A stretch of DNA of 64,000 bases from Paenibacillus xylanexedens (GTDB taxonomy: Bacteria; Bacillota; Bacilli; Paenibacillales; Paenibacillaceae): contig NZ_VEIO01000008.1 of assembly GCF_007680605.1 (NCBI RefSeq), positions 152,302 to 216,301 on the forward strand. Direction: 5' to 3'. The notes beneath the pieces are model-generated. The model made no database searches and was not told the DNA's origin. It saw only the letters and a program-made list of their open reading frames with translations. Made by a program: the position numbers and the translations under genes. Of the stretch, positions 1 to 8,227 are shown in pieces (position 1 is the stretch's first letter; each line of letters opens with the position of its first letter).

Positions 1-400
1 TCCCGTCTCTTTACATCGTCAATGGTTATGCTAATAGAACAATCCTATAACAAAATAGAAAAAATAAATTTAAATTTTGAGTTATTAATTCAGTATCCAT
101 TTCAATTCGCAAAATCTGATATTTTTTATTCGTTAATTTCATGTATAGTTCATTGATCGTTAGAGAACCCTCCAAATTGGTAGGGATAGGATGAATAAGA
201 TTAAGAAAGCAATCAAAAGGGCTCTTTTCAGTTCTCTTGACTTGTCTTGAATAGTCATCAGCTTAATTATGTAGCCCTTGTACGGGAAACCTCATGCGGA
301 ATAAACAGATTTGGGTGAACGTTCAGCCTAAAAGTTGCGTAGGTGCTGCGTTGTTCATTCCGCATGTTTACATGTTGCTTCAAACCACGAGCGGTGCTCA
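1..400. other. AT-rich left flank without a convincing gene
   Basis: This stretch lies downstream of the leftmost glycosyltransferase gene, which is transcribed leftward into it. It is much richer in A and T than the gene cluster beside it. The arms CATGCGGAAT (293-302) and ATTCCGCATG (357-366) are perfect inverted repeats separated by 54 bases, but no T-run follows on either strand, so I do not call a terminator. A 19-codon lysine-rich reading frame at 191-250 has only a weak ribosome binding site. The region could be spacer between gene clusters. Confidence 0.4.
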
Positions 401-2044
401 TCACAAATCCTGGTTCAGCAACTGGGGCGGAGCAATAATCGGCCATCCTTCCGGGATCAAATGAAGTTGTTCGGTTGATATTTGATGCACATGTCTGGAG
501 CTTATTCCCCAACGTTCCGCTGCATAGGTGGAAACAAACCTCCTGCGTTTGCCTTCGGTGACCAGATACCAACTTTCTGGTGCGTCAACAGTAGCTACAA
601 TGCTTTCGTGTATAGCTACCACGCCGGAATCGGAAGGAGTCGCAGCAAGAGGCTGGTCAGGTTCAAGCGATCCATTCCAAATGTCTCCGGCGGACACCAG
701 CGGTTCACCCGCAGGTATGCCCAGCAGATCAGGTTTGGCTACCAGCACCGGCGAGATGCCGCGCGGAACAGGAGTGTTCAGCTTTCGGCGCTGACCGCCT
801 CTTAGTACATAGACATCACCCTTTAAATCAACAAGAAATGCACCTTCGGGATAGAAATCACTGCTTCGTCTGAAAGATGATGTTGCAGGACTGTTTTCAG
901 AAGAGGAACCTGCCCTCTGGCGTAAATCACCTTTTGCCGCTAACGAAGATACGTTCGCTTGAGATCGAGTTTGAGGGTCTGAGTACGGAGTCTGTGCCAG
1001 TCTGGAGGTTTCCGCGATGAGCGCTTGGGGATCTCCCCATTTTTGACTGTAAAATTGTTCATTTCCCTTGTTCACTGAGTTAAAGTCCTGCTCTCCGAGC
1101 GCTTTCATGCTGACACTTCCAAAATGATGGATAAAGGCATCACCTGCTACAGCAAGCTGGTATCCCAACATCCGCACCCGTACAATCCAGTCGTCATCCT
1201 CAAAGTTACCTACGGCGTAACCCTCATCGAGATAACCTGCCCGCTCAAACAGATCTCTGGAAAACAGCCAGCAGAATCCAACGAGCCGATCCGTCAATCG
1301 ATGTTTCTCTGGGTCGGGACGATTCTGGTTGGCAGCGAAAGACCACATGTCCTCTACTTCACGATAAGGTACTTCAATCTGCTGATCTCCGCCAATGTAG
1401 TTCGTTACAGGACCCACGACACCGATCTGTGGATCGCTGTTAAGACACGTCATCATATTTTCCAGCCAGCCCGGTGTAACCAGGGTATCATTGTTCAGCA
1501 CAACGATATGCCGTCCCTTTGCCATCATCAGACCCTGATTAACGCCTCCGGCAAATCCCCGATTTTTATCCAATGCAGCCACCCTCACCATACCGCCTTT
1601 GCGAAGCAGTGCGTCGGCCGTACCATCTTGAGAAGCATTGTCTACAACGATGATTTCGTAAGGAGCCGGGGTATATTTCTCAATGCTTGACACACATTGC
1701 AGTACATAATCCCGCTGATTGTAGGTGGGAATGATGATGCTGACCCCTTCAAACACAATTCCGAATGAATTTTGCCCCTGAAGAACGCCATCTTGGTAGC
1801 CTCGGTTATATCCTTGCTTGTATAACTTGGTGTTTCGAAGAATACGATGACTTCTTTTGCCTTTCCGTGAGGCGTTACGCCGATTACGGACACCGGCTGC
1901 ATGAAGAAAAACCTTAGCAGGTGTACTCATACGATGAGGATGGCTACCCGATAATTGTGTACCTACTCTAAACTGACCGCTCTGCTGTAAGCTGCTCTGA
2001 GTATTTTTTCGTGCACGTTGCGACTGTATTTCCGCTTTCTTCAT
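401..2044 (-). CDS. Glycosyltransferase family 2 with basic N-terminal tail and extra C-terminal region
   Basis: This 547-residue protein has a GT-A type glycosyltransferase domain at roughly residues 100-320, shown by SIIIPTYNQRDYVLQC, YEIIVVDNASQDGTA and the metal-binding NND in VVLNNDT. The acceptor is probably a protein-bound or growing surface glycan, which is inference. The first 90 residues are basic and end in a GYNRGYQDGVLQG motif that recurs in the neighbouring GT-D enzyme. Residues 330-547 form a non-catalytic region with two repeated segments of the type GDVYVLRGGQRRKL and SWYLVTEGKRRRF, which look like small beta-sheet binding modules. The catalytic part is paralogous to the glycosyltransferase at 4633-5406 (shared IGxxGPVTNY). 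The ATG at 2044 follows a good GGAGGAAG site. Confidence 0.9.
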   Translation of the reverse strand: MKKAEIQSQRARKNTQSSLQQSGQFRVGTQLSGSHPHRMSTPAKVFLHAAGVRNRRNASRKGKRSHRILRNTKLYKQGYNRGYQDGVLQGQNSFGIVFEGVSIIIPTYNQRDYVLQCVSSIEKYTPAPYEIIVVDNASQDGTADALLRKGGMVRVAALDKNRGFAGGVNQGLMMAKGRHIVVLNNDTLVTPGWLENMMTCLNSDPQIGVVGPVTNYIGGDQQIEVPYREVEDMWSFAANQNRPDPEKHRLTDRLVGFCWLFSRDLFERAGYLDEGYAVGNFEDDDWIVRVRMLGYQLAVAGDAFIHHFGSVSMKALGEQDFNSVNKGNEQFYSQKWGDPQALIAETSRLAQTPYSDPQTRSQANVSSLAAKGDLRQRAGSSSENSPATSSFRRSSDFYPEGAFLVDLKGDVYVLRGGQRRKLNTPVPRGISPVLVAKPDLLGIPAGEPLVSAGDIWNGSLEPDQPLAATPSDSGVVAIHESIVATVDAPESWYLVTEGKRRRFVSTYAAERWGISSRHVHQISTEQLHLIPEGWPIIAPPQLLNQDL

Positions 2045-2108
2045 GTTGCTTCCTCCATTCCACTCGTGCCAGAGGCAGGGTCCCGGTGATCCTGCCCCAG
2101 ACGACTCA

Positions 2109-3578
2109 CTAGAGTTGAAGCTCCCCTGTCACTAATTTGTCAGCCAAATGTCCGAAATCAAAGGCAACGCTGCCCAGTTCGCCCGCAATACGTCTGCATA
2201 ACACAACTGCTGGAATGCCCGCTGCGACCAGAGCGATATCAAAGGTGTGCTCGGCTGTTAGCTGCATTACTCTCGGAATATCGGCCATGCCTGCTACAGC
2301 AGGGATGATGCCTGTAACCTGCACCCCATGCAGTTGTAACAAGGCTCCCAGTTCTGCCGCCCGGCTGCCGATAAGCAGCACACGCCGTCCTTGCAACATC
2401 GGTAGCAACAATCGGGATTGATGCAGACTGTAGTTGATCGTGGAACTGGTCAATTTCAGATCAGACCAGTCGATCCCGAAATGGCGCAACACCGGGAATA
2501 ATAGTCCTTGAAACGTCGGAGCACGTGAGATGGGCACACCCACCCAGTCTGCACCCCGAATCGCTTCCGCGAGCGTCGCGCGGATGTCGGGCGTGGAGCA
2601 CGGCACCCCTGCATAAGGCAGGAACGGTGCCAGCTCTTGCACTTCCGTAGCTGGCAGCACGGTATCTGCTGCCAGCGTAAGCAGTTCGCCATCCCCGAGG
2701 CGAACGACAGACAGGGGGCGCTGCGCATCCAGCGCCGCCATCATGTGACCAGCCATCTCATGAGGGCTGGTCAGCCGGGTCAGGCTGGGCGCATACTGGC
2801 GGAATCCCGCCGCGATCAAATCTGCCGCCGCGACAGCGGGCAGAATATGATCCGGCGGGATGTGCTGCGCCACCAGCGCCTCGCCCCCGGCGAATACGCC
2901 GTCGCGGTAACCCGCGGCGTAACCGCCGGGCCCTGCCGCCTGCACGGCATGCTCCGCAGCCGGCGGCGGCACGCCGTTTGCGCTGCTCGCACTCGCGGCA
3001 GCGCCTTCCCGCCCCGCGGGCACGACGACACCCTGCGGGTGTGTCGTCTGGCGCGGGGCGGGGCCAGCACCGCTGGCAGGCATCGCCTGTGGCGAGCTTG
3101 CGTGCGGTGCTGGCTTGGGCGCACGGCGCATCGCCGTGCGCTGCTTGGCGCGGGCCGCGGCGCGCCGGCCCAGCGCAGAAGCGCGCCTGCGCGGGGCGGA
3201 GCCTTGGCGCAGGCGGCTCTTTGCAGGGCCGGCGAGCGTTGCCCCGCCTGCCCTGCTCGCTCTCTCACCTGCGGCTCTGCTACTTCTTCGCGCTTTGTCC
3301 GCATTCCCCTCACCCCGGGCCCTCGGAGCTTTGCCCGCCCTAATCCCGCCTCCAGGCCGACTTGCTTTGCCCACATTGACCATATTTCCAACCCCTGCTC
3401 TGCCAGCAACGATCACACTACCAGCCATACTGTCCTTTCCCACTCTTCCAGCCGTACTTGCCTTGCCCCTACTCAACACAACTCCAGTACGGCCTGCCTT
3501 ACTTATCCTGATCACACCACCCGCTCTACTTCTGCCCTCGCTACTCCCTGCTCTTACGGTACCTTTCACATGCCCCAC
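2109..3578 (-). CDS. GT-D fold glycosyltransferase with long low-complexity basic N-terminus
   Basis: The C-terminal part, from about residue 240, resembles GT-D fold glycosyltransferases: SVVRLGDGELLTLA carries the DGE signature, followed by GADWVGVPISRAP and LLIGSRAAELGALL. Such enzymes transfer a sugar to a protein-bound glycan. About 200 N-terminal residues are almost only Gly, Ala, Arg, Lys and Ser, with loosely repeated RAGKA-type words, and end in GYAAGYRDGVFAGG, the motif also seen in the 401-2044 enzyme. DNA at about 2880-3280 is far richer in G and C than its surroundings. The start is uncertain: GTG at 3578, or GTG at 3569, which has better spacing from AGGGAA. A terminator-like hairpin lies upstream at 3765-3792, so the gene may need its own promoter. 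Confidence 0.8.
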   Translation of the reverse strand: MGHVKGTVRAGSSEGRSRAGGVIRISKAGRTGVVLSRGKASTAGRVGKDSMAGSVIVAGRAGVGNMVNVGKASRPGGGIRAGKAPRARGEGNADKARRSSRAAGERASRAGGATLAGPAKSRLRQGSAPRRRASALGRRAAARAKQRTAMRRAPKPAPHASSPQAMPASGAGPAPRQTTHPQGVVVPAGREGAAASASSANGVPPPAAEHAVQAAGPGGYAAGYRDGVFAGGEALVAQHIPPDHILPAVAAADLIAAGFRQYAPSLTRLTSPHEMAGHMMAALDAQRPLSVVRLGDGELLTLAADTVLPATEVQELAPFLPYAGVPCSTPDIRATLAEAIRGADWVGVPISRAPTFQGLLFPVLRHFGIDWSDLKLTSSTINYSLHQSRLLLPMLQGRRVLLIGSRAAELGALLQLHGVQVTGIIPAVAGMADIPRVMQLTAEHTFDIALVAAGIPAVVLCRRIAGELGSVAFDFGHLADKLVTGELQL

Positions 3579-3760
3579 TTCCCTGCATTATTCACTTGCA
3601 ACGCTCTGCCTCCACTCTTCACACCACTCGCATGACCCGGACCTCTTCTAGTCTCTACTCTCACCGTATCTTGCGCATCCGGCATAAATTCCCTGCGCTC
3701 TTTCCTTTCACCGTTATGCTCTTGCACCCTCAATAATTGACACGCTTCTTCTGCCTGTGC

Positions 3761-3792
3761 AAAACGCCGGAGCCTTGAAGAAAGCTCCGGCG
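3761..3792 (-). terminator. Intrinsic terminator after the nucleotidyltransferase gene
   Basis: The arms cgccggagc (3765-3773) and gctccggcg (3784-3792) pair perfectly over nine bases. Read on the minus strand, the hairpin is followed by TTTT. It lies 110 bases past the stop of the nucleotidyltransferase gene and before the GT-D gene on the same strand. It could end the operon or attenuate read-through into the GT-D gene. Confidence 0.6.
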
Positions 3793-3904
3793 CAAGTTTG
3801 GCTTCAATCATGGGTATGAAGCATTTACTTCGTCTTCTGTTTCCAACATTTGCTCTGATCATCGGTTCAGGCACCGCACTGCGCCTCTATCTTGTTATTT
3901 CCGG

Positions 3905-4636
3905 TTAAGGCAGCTGCCCTTTCATACGTACAGCGGCCTCCTGGAGCGATTCGAATGTTCCTGCATCGCTCCAATATTTTTGCAAAATGTCATACTCCAA
4001 TCCGCCGCCGGATGCATAATGGTTGTTGACGTCGGTGATCTCCAGCTCTCCGCGTGCAGACGGTACAATGTTATGAATCAGGCTAAACACATGATCATCA
4101 TACATGTATATGCCCGTTACGCAGTAAGAGGTCTTCGGCTGGCTTGGCTTTTCTTCGATGTACGCAATACGTTCCGGATGGTGCTCATCAAAGACAGGCA
4201 CCCCGTAGCGACGTGCATCGTCCACCCCTTTAAGCAGTACACGCGCCGTGCCCGCAGGTTGCTGCACATATCGTTCTACATACGGTTTCAAATCATCGCT
4301 GAACAGATTATCACCAAGCAGCACCACAAATTTTTCACCCGGAAGAATAAACGATGATGCCAGATCAAGCGCTTCGGCGATACCGCCGGCCTTTTCCTGA
4401 ATACGATACGTCAGCCTGACCCCATGATCCGCTCCGCCACCAAGATACTCCGTATACAAACCAGCGGAATGTTTGTTGATAACAATCAGAATATCCTCAA
4501 TCCCTGCCTGACGAAGCCTGTCGATACCATACATTATCATCGGATGTTTGCCGACGGGAAGCAGATGTTTATTAATAAGCCGGGTCAGAGGGTACAGCCT
4601 GGTTCCTGTGCCACCAGCAAGAATTACACCTTTCAT
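3905..4636 (-). CDS. Sugar-1-phosphate nucleotidyltransferase (RmlA-like, short form)
   Basis: The protein starts MKGVILAGGTGTRLYP, the nucleotide-binding signature of glucose-1-phosphate thymidylyltransferases. It continues with the NKHLLPVGKHPMIMY and VLLGDNLFSD motifs that hold the substrate and the metal-binding aspartate. It would make an NDP-sugar from a sugar phosphate and an NTP. At 243 residues it is about 45 shorter than typical RmlA, matching the short subgroup without the C-terminal helical extension. Its start overlaps the stop of the upstream glycosyltransferase by four bases, so the two are probably translationally coupled. It likely supplies the donor sugar for the adjacent transferases. 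The ATG follows AAGGAGGGAACAAGGA. Confidence 0.9.
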   Translation of the reverse strand: MKGVILAGGTGTRLYPLTRLINKHLLPVGKHPMIMYGIDRLRQAGIEDILIVINKHSAGLYTEYLGGGADHGVRLTYRIQEKAGGIAEALDLASSFILPGEKFVVLLGDNLFSDDLKPYVERYVQQPAGTARVLLKGVDDARRYGVPVFDEHHPERIAYIEEKPSQPKTSYCVTGIYMYDDHVFSLIHNIVPSARGELEITDVNNHYASGGGLEYDILQKYWSDAGTFESLQEAAVRMKGQLP

Positions 4637-5406
4637 TCCTTGTTCCCTCCTTCATCGGATATGTCCATAAATTCACGCGGATCGACTTGCCACTTATTTA
4701 TGAAAATGGAACGGTTACGCTCCAGCAACTGTTTCCATTCCGTATGATCTGTCTTTTGAAAACTCGCACTACCTTGATGATGTACGAGGACATCACCGCA
4801 TACTAACAAACGGAAGCCCAGAAGCCTTGCCCGATAACAATAGTCGTCATCTTCATAGTGTCCAGGGGAATATGCTTCGTCAAACCACCCTACGGCCTCC
4901 ACTACACTTCGTTTCATCAGCATACACAGCCCTACGATTCGGCGTACTTCCTTCCAACTGGACACATCCGAAACATTATTGACAGCGGCCAGCTCCTGAA
5001 AATGTGGCACATCCCGAAACGTCATATGCACCTGCTGAATACCACTGGCATAATTCGTGACTGGCCCGATGATGCCAATGTGCTCTTCACTGTACAGTGC
5101 TGTGCGCATATTTTCCAGCCAGCGTGATGTAACGGTAACATCGTTGTTCAGCAAGAGTAGCTCATCTCCGCAGGCAACCCGAAGTCCAGCATTACAAGCG
5201 GTAGGGAATCCCCGATTTTCGGGTAAACGAACGAACCGGATGCGCTCCCTGGCACAATACTCGGCAGTACCATCCGTCGAACCATTATCTACAACGATGA
5301 TCTCGTACGATGTCGCTTCTCCTGTGTATGTTCGGATGGCCTCGACACAAGGCCTCAGTAATGAGAGGCCGTTATACGTGGGTATAATGATGCTTGTCAG
5401 CGTCAT
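4633..5406 (-). CDS. Glycosyltransferase family 2
   Basis: This compact 257-residue GT2 enzyme is little more than the catalytic GT-A domain. It shows TSIIIPTYNGLSLLRPC, YEIIVVDNGSTDGTAEY and the DXD equivalent in LLLNNDVTVTSRWLENM, then the acceptor loop YEDDDYCYRARLLGF. It shares IGIIGPVTNYASGIQQV with the enzyme at 401-2044, so the two are paralogues; this one lacks the tail domains. Its start overlaps the stop of the upstream gene and its stop overlaps the start of the nucleotidyltransferase gene, each by four bases. That makes a tight three-gene translational unit. Donor and acceptor cannot be read from sequence. Confidence 0.92.
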   Translation of the reverse strand: MTLTSIIIPTYNGLSLLRPCVEAIRTYTGEATSYEIIVVDNGSTDGTAEYCARERIRFVRLPENRGFPTACNAGLRVACGDELLLLNNDVTVTSRWLENMRTALYSEEHIGIIGPVTNYASGIQQVHMTFRDVPHFQELAAVNNVSDVSSWKEVRRIVGLCMLMKRSVVEAVGWFDEAYSPGHYEDDDYCYRARLLGFRLLVCGDVLVHHQGSASFQKTDHTEWKQLLERNRSIFINKWQVDPREFMDISDEGGNKE

Positions 5407-6524
5407 CTCACATTCCTCCTGTACGCTACCTCTGCACGGGAAGGAAGGTTGGTCCGAAGGGCATATTCACTCATTCCTATCCACGCCGCAAGTGCTTCCA
5501 GATGATCCCCAAGAATCAATCTGGCAACATCATTACCGCTACCCGTGTTCCCGGCACGCAGTCGGTTTGAGCGGATGACATCCACTTGGCATGGAGCGGA
5601 TACCTTGAGTCCCTGCTGGATTGCAAGCATCTGCGCCTTCGGCGGAACGGCTAGCGAAGCAGGTTTTACAGCCTGAATCATTCGTCTCGACAGGGCATGG
5701 GGAACAGCGGTCATCGAATTCGAACCAAGGTCCCGCCGACCTAATGTATGGTTCAAATAAGCTTTGATTCGGCTGACTTCGTCCTGCTTGGAAAAAGGAG
5801 GAAGCAAAGAAGTCAGATCATTTAAGGCTACATCCTGCCCCCGGTCAATCGCGAACAGGAACGGTGCCAGATGTTCCGCAGGTATAACCATATCTCCATC
5901 CACAAACAAAACGGTCTCCGCCTCTGTCATCTTGGCTCCAAGCGCCCGCCCCACATCATGCCCTGCTCGTTCCGGTTCATACACAAGTGTAATGCCGGGA
6001 TGTTGAAGCACGTGCCCCAGACTGTTATCCGTCGTGCCGTTTAGTACAACTACAATATCACGGAGGGGTAGACGCCCTAGTTGTACCAAGACTTGATCAA
6101 GTGTGCGTTCCTCATTACAGGCACAGACTACGGCAGCAGCAACATGTCGGAGGGGTAGCGGTACAATATCTGGTACATGGCCTGAGGACTTCACATAGCC
6201 TTGAATAAACGCCCTGCCTGCCTGCAATGTATCTTCGCAACTGATCTGTTCCGGCAGATTCGCCGCGTGTACTTGCCACGCATCAGAAGCGTGTTTATTC
6301 AGGTTGTCGGTATCTCCCCTGAATTGTTTGCCTGCAAGCTGGCCTGCTCGCCAAAATGGACGCAGATCCGGCATCACCTTCCGGACATTCCGCCGGGGAT
6401 GCCGGGTACGTGGCACGCGCTTCCCCTCAGCCTGCTTTCTGCTCCGGGGTCCAGTCGCCGCCATTCGCTTGGCTCCCGTCAGTTTATATGCCCTTACTCC
6501 TGATCTTGTTTTCGTCGCTATCAC
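5403..6524 (-). CDS. Glycosyltransferase family 2-like protein with basic N-terminal region
   Basis: A GT-A domain begins near residue 130: AAAVVCACNEERTLDQVL, DIVVVLNGTTDN, GHDVGRALGAKM and the DXD site in VLFVDGDMVIPAEHLAP. It is clearly paralogous to the next gene rightward (6636-7586), sharing GHDxGRxxGA, IPAEHLAP and DLGxxSMTAxPHALSR. About 50 strongly basic residues precede a linker with the loosely repeated words RAGQLAG and QAGRAFIQGY. The start is uncertain: GTG at 6524 sits directly against GGAGG, while an ATG at 6464 has a better spaced GGGAG. The gene heads the four-base-overlap unit with the GT2 and nucleotidyltransferase genes. Confidence 0.85.
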   Translation of the reverse strand: MIATKTRSGVRAYKLTGAKRMAATGPRSRKQAEGKRVPRTRHPRRNVRKVMPDLRPFWRAGQLAGKQFRGDTDNLNKHASDAWQVHAANLPEQISCEDTLQAGRAFIQGYVKSSGHVPDIVPLPLRHVAAAVVCACNEERTLDQVLVQLGRLPLRDIVVVLNGTTDNSLGHVLQHPGITLVYEPERAGHDVGRALGAKMTEAETVLFVDGDMVIPAEHLAPFLFAIDRGQDVALNDLTSLLPPFSKQDEVSRIKAYLNHTLGRRDLGSNSMTAVPHALSRRMIQAVKPASLAVPPKAQMLAIQQGLKVSAPCQVDVIRSNRLRAGNTGSGNDVARLILGDHLEALAAWIGMSEYALRTNLPSRAEVAYRRNVR

Positions 6525-6635
6525 CTCCGCATGTTGCCGTCTCTATCACATCATCATTTATTTCTTCACGGCTAGGCTAATGAGTTCAGCTTACTTACCG
6601 ATCTTAAGTTTTACCGTTCTGACGGTTACAACTTC

Positions 6636-7586
6636 CTATTGAGCCAGACTGCGAACACGTTGCAGATCAGGGTAACCCCCCCGTGGCCCCCGTGTATCTG
6701 CAATCCAGCGGACCGCCTCCAGATGATCGCTCAGTACGAGCTGGCTAAGCGGATCAGCACCGCCTCGTTTTTTTGTGCGAACAGCATTCCATTTGCCTAC
6801 AGGCACATGATGCACAGCTTGCACCTTCAGACCGCCAAATATCGCTTTGGCATGAGCAAGTGGCGGAATTTCCAACGAAGATACGCCAATGATCTCAAGT
6901 GCCTGCCTGCTGAGCGCATGAGGAATGGCTGTCATAGAAGCACCACCAAGATCGGATCTGGAGAGCAGACTGTTCAACACATGTTTCGCTTCAATGACCG
7001 GATGAACAGGGCTCCGTGTCACTGGACCGTTGTAATTGTTCAGTGCAACATCGACTCCATTTAGTACTGCCTGAACGTAAGGTGCCAGGTGTTCGGCCGG
7101 GATCGGAATGTCTGCATCCGTGAACAGCAGGATCTGCCCTCGGGCTGATGCTGCCCCTACTCTTCGTCCTGCATCATGTCCCAGAGCTTCGGGATAATGG
7201 AGTACCCGTGCGCCAGCCCGTTCAGCTTCATTTGCTGTGCCATCGGTTGACCCGTTTACAATAACCAATACTTCCGCATCGCGGCATATACGTGTCGCTT
7301 CACGGACTACAGTAGCAATGGTGCGTTCCTCGTTCATCGCTGGAATAATTACTGATAGCACAGGTTGCCGGATAACTTCTCTGTCTTGCTCAGTAACTTC
7401 CCCAACCATCTCATGTGCTTCTCTCCGATCGTTCGAATGAAATGAGTGGTTAGGTGGTAAGGAGAAGACATAGGTCTTTGTACCCTTTTTCCTTCTCGAT
7501 TGGATTCGTCTTTTTTCAGATACCCGTCTGGTACGCTTTTTTCTTGTTTTTGTTGCAAAACTGGCTCTATTACGTTGTTTCCGCAA
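6636..7586 (-). CDS. Glycosyltransferase family 2-like protein
   Basis: After about 45 very basic residues comes a GT-A domain with LSVIIPAMNEERTIATVV, EVLVIVNGSTDGTA, GHDAGRRVGAA and the DXD site in ILLFTDADIPIPAEHLAP. DLGGASMTAIPHALSR and SDHLEAVRWIAD match the paralogue at 5403-6524. The first gene of the leftward cluster, it ends 111 bases before the next one. The start chosen is TTG at 7586, eight bases after GGGAGG; the frame stays open to TTG at 7604, which lacks a site. The basic leader resembles those of its neighbours and may bind an anionic polymer, which is speculative. Confidence 0.85.
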   Translation of the reverse strand: MRKQRNRASFATKTRKKRTRRVSEKRRIQSRRKKGTKTYVFSLPPNHSFHSNDRREAHEMVGEVTEQDREVIRQPVLSVIIPAMNEERTIATVVREATRICRDAEVLVIVNGSTDGTANEAERAGARVLHYPEALGHDAGRRVGAASARGQILLFTDADIPIPAEHLAPYVQAVLNGVDVALNNYNGPVTRSPVHPVIEAKHVLNSLLSRSDLGGASMTAIPHALSRQALEIIGVSSLEIPPLAHAKAIFGGLKVQAVHHVPVGKWNAVRTKKRGGADPLSQLVLSDHLEAVRWIADTRGPRGGYPDLQRVRSLAQ

Positions 7587-8227
7587 CAAATTCACCTCCC
7601 ACAATCCGTCCTGATCATGCCAAGGGAGTACACGTTATTCTATGTATTCGTGGAGCAGTGGAAACGGCGTATGTCCTTATCCTGCTTAGCTTCTGGGCGG
7701 AGATGTAAGTACAGCCACCCTATGATCCGACAATATTCGTCAATATTTTTAAAAATGACACTTCTTCCCTGTCCTTAGACACAATTTTCAAAAAAAATTA
7801 AAATTGCATCTTTTCCAAACTTTTACACTGTGATACTATACGATTCAAGCCACATAATTTACATTTTTAACCTTACCAAGAACTTAAGTTCCCCTTCGTT
7901 TCTTTCTATCCTTTTATTGACCTTCGGTTAGTTAAGACGTTTGATCTCCTCCGTTTTGTACACTAACCCAGCCCTGAACTTGAAAGGAGTGATGCCGTTC
8001 CCAAGCCAGCTTTCTTCTTCGCGCATGCCACACACGGATTGAACATCCCGGTTCTATATAGAACCTTCGGTTTGCCACAATCACTAGGGGGACAACCCCT
8101 GCTTCTTTCAACACACTTCTGTTTCAGCCCCTCACTCCGCCCTGCCAGATGCAGACGGAAACCCAGCCGAGTTAGGCATAAACCCTTTTTTTCAACAAAA
8201 ATTTAGATGAGAATGGGAGAGTTATCA
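7587..8227. promoter_or_regulatory. Divergent intergenic region with a perfect 16-bp palindrome
   Basis: The region separates the leftward glycosyltransferase cluster from the rightward protease gene and should hold both promoters. A perfect palindrome, ggttctatatagaacc, lies at 8050-8065, about 165 bases upstream of the protease start. A small hairpin with arms agggg (8086-8090) and cccct (8096-8100) follows. The AT-rich stretch 7780-7880 is the likeliest promoter zone, but I could not fix -35 and -10 boxes. The palindrome is a candidate operator for the protease gene. Confidence 0.4.

Noticed and set aside
191..250. 19-codon lysine-rich frame on the plus strand
   Set aside because: Only a weak ribosome binding site and no other support.
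293..366. Perfect 10-bp inverted repeat with 54-base spacer
   Set aside because: Too widely spaced for a terminator and without a T-run; could be chance.
3566..3874. Minus-strand frame of 102 codons upstream of the GT-D gene
   Set aside because: It runs straight through the perfect terminator hairpin at 3765-3792 and has no family resemblance; treated as chance.
7932..8114. Minus-strand frame of 60 codons upstream of npr
   Set aside because: No ribosome binding site; it overlaps the perfect palindrome and likely promoter region.
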